64,000 nt of DNA, from positions 27,488,883-27,552,882 of the forward strand of contig CM055874.1 in the NCBI GenBank assembly GCA_029582165.1. The letters run 5' to 3'. The notes under the pieces are model-generated. The model searched no databases. It saw only the letters and a program-made list of their open reading frames with translations, and had not been told where the DNA came from. The first letter of the stretch is position 1. Each line of letters opens with the position of its first letter. Source of the DNA: Portulaca oleracea. Taxonomy: Eukaryota; Streptophyta; Magnoliopsida; Caryophyllales; Portulacaceae. Below, piece by piece: positions 35,642-43,949 of this stretch. The position numbers and the translations under genes are program-made.

Positions 35642-35653
35642 AGCTCTGATACC
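35642..35653 (-). other. Primer binding site (initiator Met tRNA)
   Basis: TGGTATCAGAGC on the minus strand, five bases inside the 5' LTR: an exact plant tRNA-iMet PBS. Confidence 0.95.
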
Positions 35654-35658
35654 ACTTT

Positions 35659-36365
35659 TGATGCATAATGAATCAAAACTAATCCATTACACACGAAATA
35701 AAAACGGATCGTTCACAAGTAAGAACTTGTGATTGTTGATTTCTCAAAGAAACGAATGAAACGAATGGAAATGATATGAAACGAAAGGCTTGGACGAGAG
35801 TTCTAGAGATTATGACAAGAATGACAATCAAGAGAAACAAAAGACTAATTAAACGTACCAATCCAACGAAGAACAACACGATTTTGATGTAGAAATGCTA
35901 GAAACTAAAGCATGACAACTTTAGAGAGAATTCGTGTTTATTATTCAATAGAATGAGATGTGTGTCCAATGAAGCACCCTAAGGGGTCTATTTATACTAC
36001 AAATGCCCCCCCTTAGGCGTGTACAATCAAGAAACTAAGCCCCTTGAGGCTTAAATCATCCTACACAAGTATGACATCATAAAGAAACAAGTAAACTATA
36101 CTAGATTACATTTGATGATAACTTGCTCTACACTTAACCAAATTTAAAGATTCTTGAACCATATGAAAGCTCTTTGAATGTAGTTTAATCCACTCTAGGA
36201 TGACTTCCATGATAGCCTTATGGTTCTTGAGTTAGAGAGCAAATCATCATTCCTCCATGAATAAGACCACTCGAATGTAAACCCATTGTGATGGTTTCAA
36301 GCTCTTTGTTGATGTAGCTTAGCATTTGACGCTCATGATGGAGATTTGAGACCCAATCTACATCA
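35659..36365 (-). repeat. 5' LTR of Gypsy element (right copy)
   Basis: 707 bp. Matches the left LTR except about six substitutions and the missing 164 bp; the junction keeps one TAGAAA (about 35890-35895), as expected for deletion between short direct repeats. Confidence 0.95.
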
Positions 36366-36374
36366 TAAGCTTAT

Positions 36375-39275
36375 GTGGGCAGTGTTAAATCACAGTCAAA
36401 CGTACTCAATTGCATTGAAACGACGCAGGGCACATCTTCATTGTACGTATCAAATCAATGGCGCCAAACAAGTATGATCATCAAGCCTTTTTATTGTTCT
36501 ATCCATGTAAATGTATTACGTGTTTCCGATGATGTTGGTAAGGGCATATTGATGGGTACCGATTGTGCATGGTGGTTGATAGCACATGCTTTAGGGAAAG
36601 GGACATTGAGAATGGTTATTGAGTATGCATAATGTTGCAGATGGTCCAACACCGGATGATAATTGACAACACTGTTGCATCAACGATGACATAAACTCCA
36701 TGCCTTGGGTTTGTGGGTTGTGTGTGTGGTTAGAAGGTTTTTGGGGGGGGGGGGGGGGAGGGGGCGGTCGGTACTATAGTCAGTAAGAATGCACGTGCCC
36801 TAGTAGTCAAGGTGTCGACATGCAACGTCCAATGTGTCCACAATCAATGTAAATTATATCCACAATCAATATATCAGCCACGTTACGCGGATTATCCACT
36901 TTGCATGTTAGGCATATCGTGATGTGTGATCCATCTATAATTGGCAAAAGTATTACCACAGTCAGTATGATTGTGACCATATTATGTTATATACACCCTC
37001 ATCCCTAATACACTGTGACCACAGTCAGTATGTTTGCGGCCACATTGGCCAAAGTATGTACACTGTGGCCATATACAATTGTCGTTGTGAACACAATGAC
37101 TCAAATTGTTGTATTATAAACACCACGCATCCGTAGTTGTAATATGCCAAATTGATGTTGTAATACGGGTTCGATGTAGTATCTGATCACATTCAAAACA
37201 ACTATGTTCACCGTGAGTCATACCGATCAACCATGTTCGTCTTAGTGTCCGTAGTCTGATTTTTCACCCTATTGATTGTAAATGCATCTAGTGTCATATG
37301 GCCTGGTGTGACAATCAATTTGGTTTGTTCATTACAGTGTCTTTGGGGGTAGCCAGCACAGCTACGTAGCCCCGCCACTTTACTAGACAGCGACCGTTCC
37401 AGTGTGACGATCTACTAGCCTCAGTGTGACGACGAAACAATTAATCCACGTTTGGGGATGTGGTTCAACACTTTGGGTGATGCCAAGTTGTTCTACGAGG
37501 AGTATGTAATAGCGGCCGGGTTTAGTGTGCGTAGCAGTGCGCACACGATTGAGAGGACTAAAAGGGGTAGGGAGTGAAAGTATTACTACGGCAAATGTGA
37601 GGGACATGGGCGCAAGAAAGTCGATGCATTCGAGACTGTGGCCACAAACAGTTTGAACGTAGACCGCGGGAAAGGGAAGGGGATCATCGACAACTGGGAT
37701 GACATGGCCCACAAAACGCTCTAGTCGAAACGGAGGGTGGCGAAGACGCGGGTAGGGTGCGAAGCACTAATGGCGATGCAGACAGTGAACGATGGCGTCG
37801 GGTGTGTAGTGAACAGACTCAGGTTGTCGCACAACCACCCGTTGATGACACCGAGTCGAACTGACTTCAACAAGACATCGAGGAGGGTCAGTTCGTTGCA
37901 TAAGGACCTCGTGAACCAGTTCAATCGTGCTAACATCGGCACATCGAAGGTGTTCCACGTGCTAAAAGAGTGTGTCGGGGGCTATGAGAACATTGGATGC
38001 ACGCAGCAAGACATGAAAAACTACATGCGGACCCTGAAAGCAGCGCCGAAGAACAATGACGCTCAGATGCTGGTTGACGCACTCCAGAAGCGCGAGAGGG
38101 AAGATCCAGGGTTCTATTATGCGTACGAGTCTGATGAACAGCAGCAGTTCCTCCACGTTTTCTGGTGCAATTCAACATCGAGCAAGGATTATATGTGTTG
38201 TGGGGACTTGTTGTCGTTTGACACGAAGCAACAAAAAAACAAGTACAAAATGGCAAAATGGCATTCTATCGGTTCACTGGGTTAAACAATCAGCGGAAGC
38301 TCGTGTGCTTCGGTGTTGAACTAATTAGGAACGAACAGATCGAATCGTTCGAATGGTTGTTTGAGAAGTTCCTCGAGGCAATGCATGGGAACCATCCTAA
38401 GACCGTAACCACTAATTAAGATCACGCGATTAAAGCTATTGTGCGTGAGAAATTCATCAAGTCAAAATACAAGTATGTGTTAGTGCAGTCTGATACCTAT
38501 GCATCTCTTATAGCATGTACCATTTCTTTATTTATTTCAATGTGCTCACACGCACGTGGACTGGGCTACACTGAGTGTCCAATGTCTAAATGTCCAATGT
38601 ACTGGCCACATTGCACGAGAGAACTTCACATTATTGATGTACTGGCCACACTGACTATCAACACTGACAGATTGATGGACTGGGCCACACTGAGTGTCCA
38701 ATGTCCACACACGCACGTGTACTTGGCCACACTAAGTTGTGATGTGTATATGTCCAATGACCGTCACATTGTACTGATATAATACTTACGTGATCATTGT
38801 TTTCCCACGCAGGTACTACATGTGGCACATTATGCGAAAGATTCCCGTGAAGGTGAGGCGGTTATTGAAAAACTGAAGGAGTTCCATGAGGAGTTCAAGT
38901 TTTGCGTGTGGGCTTCAGAGGACTGCGATGACTTTGAGGAGATGTGGAGTGAGATAATGATCAAGTACGACTTGGAAGATAATCCACATATGGGGGAACT
39001 GTGAGATATCCGAGAAGAGTGGGTGCAGGCGTATTCCCGTGATCAACATCTAGGGGGATGTTGTGGAGAAAATCGGCATCCAAGAGCCAGAATGTCATGT
39101 TTGCATCACTGACCTGCCTCACATTGAGTTTTGTTGAGTTCCTATTGAGGTATGAACAAGCAGTGGACGCACAACGCCAAAGGGAGATGGAGATGACAAA
39201 TACGACTCTAATGTCTCTCCATGTTATGAAAACTGAGCTCGCAATCGAGGACCATGCTAGGCAGGTGTATACGCA
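36375..39275. repeat. Right arm of the giant internal palindrome
   Basis: Reverse complement of 27186-30034. It starts GGGCAGTGTTAAATCACAG, mirroring CTGTGATTTGACACTGCCC on the left. It includes a poly-G run at about 36740-36757 with no counterpart on the left arm. Confidence 0.85.
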
Positions 39276-39983
39276 CACTAACTTCTATTTTTTTCAGGAG
39301 AATCTAAAGCTTCCGTTATATGAAATAGAGTAGCGGGGCCCCAAACAGGTTGGTGGTCGTGTCACGTATGAGGTGCAGGAGCTTAAATTGACAAGGTGAG
39401 GTAGGTTGTGTTCGACCCAATCACGCACGATGTGACGTGCAAATGCCCATTTTTTAATCTACAAGGTATCATGTGTCGTCACATGATATCTGTCATGCGA
39501 TTTCTACCGCAGATTCCAGACCAATTCTTCCACAACAGATGGGTAAAGGTTGCCAAAAGCAAGCCGTTTTTCAACATTGACCATGAGCTATATGTGGCCA
39601 AGGCTACCATCGATGAGGTGCGTGCATGGAAAGCTAACACCTGGGCCAAGGTGTACTTGTGCATGGATGCAGCCAGAAACGACCCTGGGCGGCTGAGTCT
39701 GATGAGTGGGTTGCTTGATGATGTGCAGTCCAATATGAACGTTGGTCTAGATGGATGTGGTGACAGGAGGGTAACAGATGATGTTGAAACATGTTTTAGA
39801 GCCCTGGTCCCTAGTGAGGCATCAATAAAACCACCTCCCGCGTCAAAACCCAAAGGGCGTGCAAAGCGGAGGAAGAGCGGGGTCAAGGTTGCAGTGCAAC
39901 AAAAAGCGTCATCCAGGAGATGCAATTTCTGCGACCAAATAGCCAACCACGACCGCAGGAATTGCCCCAAGCGACACCAGTGA
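37338..39983 (+). pseudogene. FAR1-type MULE transposase, right copy, with SWIM and zinc knuckle
   Basis: After an intron end GTTCATTACAG come the FAR1-like segment (FNTLGDAKLFYEEYVIAAGF, about 37455-37515), the HNHP linker, the catalytic region (DLLSFDTKQQKNKYKM ... FEWLFEKFLEAM ... VTTN-stop-DHAI, about 38205-38430), an intron (about 38520-38815 ending CCCACGCAG), MWHIMRKIPVKV, WSEIMIKYDLEDNP, then a SWIM zinc motif CKCPFFNLQGIMCRH (about 39438-39482) and a C-terminal knuckle CNFCDQIANHDRRNC (about 39921-39965). There are stops at about 37606, 37722 and 38416 and at least three frameshifts. It keeps the C-terminal third that the left copy lost, but is also non-functional. Confidence 0.82.
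39408..39983 (+). pseudogene. Transposase C-terminal open segment (SWIM to zinc knuckle)
   Basis: The longest undisturbed stretch of the transposase, 191 codons. SWIM (CxC...CxH) is followed by FHNRWVKVAKSKPFF, as in FAR1-type MULE transposases, a basic stretch KPKGRAKRRKSGVK, possibly a nuclear localisation signal, and the CCHC knuckle. It has no start of its own and is read as the 3' end of the broken gene. Confidence 0.7.
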
Positions 39984-40127
39984 GGTATGCTGCAAAGGGA
40001 TGCATGAGATATTTTGGATTGTGTGTTTATTTGGGTTGTCCTTATTGCGGTTTGACAATCACCACCTGCTGGATTATGGTTAAATGTTTTTGGATTTAAG
40101 ACTGACTTGGCATTTTAATAATAATGA
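39984..40127. other. Presumed 3' UTR of the transposase
   Basis: Short AT-rich stretch after the stop with AATAATGAAAAAAAA near 40118-40133. No gene. Confidence 0.35.
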
Positions 40128-41000
40128 AAAAAAACGACCCCTCTATTAATGTAATGTGGCCACGCCCAATATGGAGGTTTATCTCATCGTGTTGCGTATA
40201 TTTCCATATCGCGATGATATTTGTGCCTGCGGTGTTTGGTTTATGTTTGACTATGCATATTCAATGTTAAGAGTATATTTGAACATTCACGGTCGCAATG
40301 CGGTTTATTAGTAATATGACCACACTAAATAGTGTCTACAGACATCGTGACATGAGACAATTTATATGAATTGTTCACAACCAACCACGAGGGTGATGGG
40401 TTTATGTTAGAGTGTGTACTAAACTTTTAGGTCAGTTTGTGTAATAATGAAAAGGCGACCGCTCTACTGATGTTGTGTGGCCAAGCCCATTATAAGGGGG
40501 TTATCTCATCATGATGCTCATATTTCCATATCGCGCCAATATGTACTTGTGTTGGGTTGTTTGATGTTTGGCTATGTATTCAACGTAGAGAGTATATTTG
40601 CACATTCACGGTCGAAATGCAGTTTTCTGTTAATATGTCCACACTGAACAGTGTCTACGGCCACTGTTGACATTGGTCCTAATTTATATAATTTAGTTGC
40701 ATCCATCCATGGGGGTGTTTTGGTTATGTCATTTTATTGTTGTTTGATGTTTGATGTTTGATTTATATGAGTTTTTCGCATCATGATGGTCTAGGTAAGT
40801 TGCACATTCACGGTCGCAGTGCGAGGTATTGTTAATATGACCACACTCAACATTGTAGGCGGCCACTGTTGACATCTAGTCCTACTTCATGTGAATTAGT
40901 CACGTCTATCCACGATGATGATGTGTTTAGCTCAAAATTATTGTCCAAAATGATGATGTGTTTACATCGGTCCTTCTTCATGTGAATTACTTACATCCAT
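40128..41000. repeat. Diverged tandem repeats of about 300 bp inside MULE
   Basis: Units at about 40128-40425, 40443-40725 and 40745-40930 share the ordered words GTGGCCACGCCC or GTGGCCAAGCCC, TTATCTCATCRTG, CATATTTCCATATCGCG, ACATTCACGGTCG, TATGACCACACT and AGTGTCTACGGCC. Non-coding. Confidence 0.75.
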
Positions 41001-41026
41001 CCATGACGATGATGTGTTTAGTCGCA

Positions 41027-41826
41027 TCGATCCCGATCCAAACCCCAAAAAAACCCAGCACAACCAAACTAAGTACACTAACTAAAATTATTGTCCAAAA
41101 TGACTTACCTGGCATGTGCTACCGCCTCATCGACGACCATTCTTTGCTTTGCTGCCATCCCAACCTCCTGGCACGAGTTGTTAAATGGTGATTTAAAAAA
41201 TTTGATGTCCATTCCATTAACATGTTAGTTCTAGCGATACTCCTACATTATCGACTACCCAAAATCATACACATACCTCGGACATTGTCCCAACCTCCTA
41301 CCACGAGTTGTTAAATGGCGAATTTAGAAATTTCATGTCCATTCTATTAACATGTTAGTTCGGCGGTACTCCGACATTGTCCACTACCCAAAATCATACA
41401 CATACCTTGGACATTGTCGATCGCGTGTGTGTCACTACTCCGCCGTCGGGCTCTAAACTTCGGTGTTTATTGCGGCTCTTTCCGGTGACTCAATCTGCAA
41501 TGGAAGAGTCGAATGAAATACTCTCGGTGCGCAACCTTTGTCTGAACCCTAGCCCTTTCCCTAGTGTTGAAGATTGTGTTTTCTCTCTCTAAATCCCTGA
41601 TCACGCTTTTAGCAGGCAATGAATACCAGAAAGGAAATAACGTAAACTGCAAAAACAACCCCCTTGAAACACGCGACATGATAATTGCACTCCCCATTTT
41701 TTATTTTCTTTTTGCACGGGTGGCTGTTTTGAAAGGGAGTATAGTGGTTTTGTTCTCATCCGTTGGATCTAGATTAGATGGCCACGATTTTCTCTTCCTA
41801 CCTAAAGTTCCTTCCTACTGGATTCG

Positions 41827-41829
<3 letters not shown>
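41027..41829 (-). repeat. Right TIR of the MULE
   Basis: Inverted copy of 23652-24437 with the same internal duplication (about 41195-41275 and 41285-41415) and the same ATG exon and splice donor on the minus strand. The outer end GAACGAATCCAGTAGG abuts (TA)n. Confidence 0.88.
41109..41158 (-). CDS. Putative first exon in right TIR
   Basis: ATG at 41158 (minus) opens MAAKQRMVVDEAVAHA followed by the donor GTAAGT at 41108. It is the same length as the left-TIR exon, with three or four replacements. In this element no matching downstream exon remains on the minus strand, so it is a relic or starts a transcript antisense to the transposase. Confidence 0.4.

Positions 41830-41877
<48 letters not shown>
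41830..41877. repeat. (TA)n tract between MULE and MITE arm
   Basis: Pure TA of about 48 bases, shared as the border of two different inverted-repeat elements. Confidence 0.95.
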
Positions 41878-41880
<3 letters not shown>

Positions 41881-42032
41881 AATGGATCAAGTAGGAAGAG
41901 AGTTTAGTAGGAAGGTGAGAAGAGTAAATCACAGCCCTTGATTTTACATCAGACAGTGTGTGGTCATGGATTTCTTGACCACAGTCCTTGAAATCCTTGA
42001 AATCTATGAGCACACTCCCTTATATCCATGAC

Positions 42033-42081
<49 letters not shown>

Positions 42082-42138
42082 GCTGTGATTTGTTTTTCTC
42101 ACCTTCCTACATAAACTCTCTTCCTACTTGATCCATTC

Positions 42139-42140
<2 letters not shown>
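41878..42140. mobile_element. (TA)n-flanked MITE with a TA tract in its centre
   Basis: The left arm GGGAATGGATCAAGTAGG is mirrored at the right as CCTACTTGATCCATTCCC. The arms continue with GGAAGGTGAGAA and ATCACAGCCCTTGA phrases. A TA run (42036-42078) sits near the centre. Both outer ends abut (TA)n. It resembles the outer ends of the fold-back and MULE elements in word order (GTAGGAAG ... GGTGAGAA ... CCCTTG). Confidence 0.75.

Positions 42141-42220
<80 letters not shown>
42141..42220. repeat. (TA)n tract
   Basis: 80 bases of pure TA separating two MITE arms. Confidence 0.95.
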
Positions 42221-42222
<2 letters not shown>

Positions 42223-42308
42223 GAATGGATGGGAATGGATCAAGTAGGAAGAGAGTTTATGTAGGAAGGTGAGAAAAACAAATCACAACCCTTGATTTTG
42301 CATCCGAC
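42221..42308. mobile_element. Partial second MITE arm
   Basis: GGGAATGGAT is repeated twice in tandem, then AAGTAGGAAGAGAG and the same arm as 41878 follow, to CATCCGACGGTG. No right arm is seen, so the copy is truncated or interrupted by the following microsatellite. Confidence 0.65.
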
Positions 42309-42309
42309 G

Positions 42310-42374
<65 letters not shown>

Positions 42375-42375
42375 T
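42309..42375. repeat. (TG)n(TA)n(CA)n palindromic microsatellite
   Basis: TG repeats, then TA repeats, then CA repeats make an almost perfect inverted repeat of about 66 bases able to form a hairpin or cruciform. Confidence 0.9.
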
Positions 42376-42729
42376 ATTATATAGATGATCTAACAACAAC
42401 GACGACAATAAACTCTCAGTCAACACGCTGATTGCACACATTTTGAAACATCCATATGTAAGCAGTCTTCCTCCCATAAACTAATGTTCATGGAGAGGCT
42501 GATTCCTGTGGATTCAAGAAAAACCTTTTGAAAAAAAAAACAATTGAAACGAAAGAAACTCAAAAGGAAAACCTTTGAACGAAAAGAAGGCAAATTGAGA
42601 GCTGAAGAGGCTTGCGAATTAATAAAGGGATTACACACCTGTGAGCTTGACGTAGGTGAGTGGAGTTGCACGTACTTAAGTCACGTACTCAAAAGACGAC
42701 AAAGGACAATACATCAAGACTAGTCACAT
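42376..42729. other. Intergenic DNA, nothing recognised
   Basis: No gene or repeat recognised. An A-rich stretch is at about 42520-42545. Confidence 0.35.
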
Positions 42730-43310
42730 TACCTTATTAGCGAATCTCACCCTAGTACCTCAGTCCTACCTCGTCAAAATCCCCTATCCAATGTCATGTC
42801 ACCCTCTAAAACTAGAAGTTTCATATATGCTTTAATTACTTATCTCATTGACTGTTTAGGTCCCCCAACCCCATGGCGCCCTAGGTTGATCTTGATCTCT
42901 TCATACCTCCTAACAGGTTCATCTACACTTCTCCTAGAGACATACCAAAACTATCTCAGTATGTTCTCTCTCAACTTCTCCTCGGTTGAGATAACCCCTA
43001 GTTTATCTTGACAATGTTCCTAATCTAGTACAACCTAAAATATCAACATATCCACCGAAGCATCCTCATCTCCGTCACATTTAACGTTTGGCAGTGTGTC
43101 TTCTTGGTACCCCAACACTTTGCACAATACAGCATTGCCGGTCTAATCACCCGGCAGTACACCTTACCTTTCATATTAAGTGAAATTCTCTTATTAAATA
43201 ACACTCGCAATGTCGCCTTCCACTTTTGCCATCTGACCTTAACTCGGAGCGTAATATCCTCGTTAATTTCTCTATCAAATTGTACAATAACTAATGAGCT
43301 TATCATCAAT
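42730..43310 (-). pseudogene. RTE-type LINE fragment (C-terminal end of ORF)
   Basis: On the minus strand, FNKRISLNMKGKVYCRVIRPAMLYCAKCW followed by AEMRMLRW-like TEMRMLRW (about 43205-43045), then LGVIST.EKLRENIL and DEPVRRYE in shifted frames (about 43005-42890), is the conserved end of plant RTE-class LINE proteins after the reverse transcriptase. It is a 5'-truncated insertion remnant with frameshifts. No catalytic box is present. Confidence 0.7.
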
Positions 43311-43799
43311 TAAAAATTATGCTAATAGAACAATCAATTCGGGAGTCGGATTAAATACAGGTCGATTGTACCGTTGTTTGTAATTTTTCATATTTATTAA
43401 CAAGATAATATATGCTTAATATAATAAATGTAATGTATATTTTTACACTAAACTTACATTGTAGAATTATAATTTCTAGTTCACATTCCATAGACGTTCG
43501 TTACTAGTACACTATAGAAATGTATTGTTTGTGCACAACAATTTGTGGAATGATAGATACACTACAGATTTTTAATTTTCTTATATTTGACACGGAGTGT
43601 TCTTTTTTTTTTGTTGCAATTACTAATAAGCTGAAAGGTTTAAATAGGGGGTAGAAGCTAAGGAAATATGACATCTCCAAAAAGAAGCTAAGGATATGTT
43701 TGGTAGAGATGTTTCTCATTTTCCAGTATTTGCTAACCGATATTGAAGATAACAATTTTCAAAAAAAATCATTCTCCCCCACCCTATTGGAAATTATTT
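43311..43799. other. AT-rich intergenic DNA
   Basis: No gene is seen. A GGTTTAAATAGG word at about 43638 has no gene next to it. Confidence 0.35.
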
Positions 43800-43883
43800 T
43801 CTTATTACAACCTCATTAAATCATTCCCCCCCCCCCCCAACTCTCTCTCTCTCTCTCGTCTTTTACTCTATCCACCACTCTCT

Positions 43884-43944
<61 letters not shown>

Positions 43945-43949
43945 GTGTG
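43800..43949. repeat. Poly-C, (CT)n and (TA)n(TG)n microsatellites
   Basis: A C run (about 43806-43818), CT repeats (about 43842-43857) and a TA tract of about 56 bases ending in TGTGTGTG, directly at the start of the next element. Confidence 0.9.

Larger units (their letters stand above)
30071..36365 (-). mobile_element. Full-length Ty3/Gypsy retrotransposon, CRM-like, young
   Basis: LTRs of 871 and 707 bp start TGATG and end CATCA and are flanked by a perfect 5-bp duplication TAAGC (30066-30070 and 36366-36370). On the minus strand the order is LTR, PBS, leader with tandem repeats, gag-protease, RT-RNase H-integrase, PPT, LTR. By eye the aligned LTRs differ at about six positions plus one 164-bp deletion, so insertion was recent. 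The TGATG LTR start, the tRNA-iMet PBS, the absence of a standard chromodomain and a pol frame running about 150 bases into the 3' LTR all fit the centromeric (CRM) clade of chromoviruses; this clade call is an inference. Confidence 0.92.
23652..41829. mobile_element. 18.2-kb (TA)n-flanked Mutator-like element (MULE), internally palindromic
   Basis: Terminal inverted repeats of about 0.8 kb start GAACGAATCCAGTA at both ends and directly abut (TA)n tracts. Between them are a plant-mobile-domain-like gene (+), a FAR1/MULE transposase remnant on the minus strand (27186-29103), its inverted duplicate on the plus strand (37338-39983), and a full Gypsy element (30071-36365) in the centre. Without the Gypsy element the MULE is about 11.9 kb. 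The layout gene A -> <- transposase is typical of Mutator-type autonomous elements; here the transposase side is mirrored. All proteins are broken, so the element is probably dead, but the TIRs may still be substrates. No 9-bp MULE target duplication was seen outside the TA tracts. Confidence 0.78.

Noticed and set aside
35642..35653. tRNA-like match (initiator Met)
   Set aside because: Only the 12-base PBS is present, not a tRNA gene; the same applies at 15624-15638.
39479..39970. 163-codon minus-strand frame
   Set aside because: Antisense shadow of the transposase SWIM/zinc-knuckle segment.
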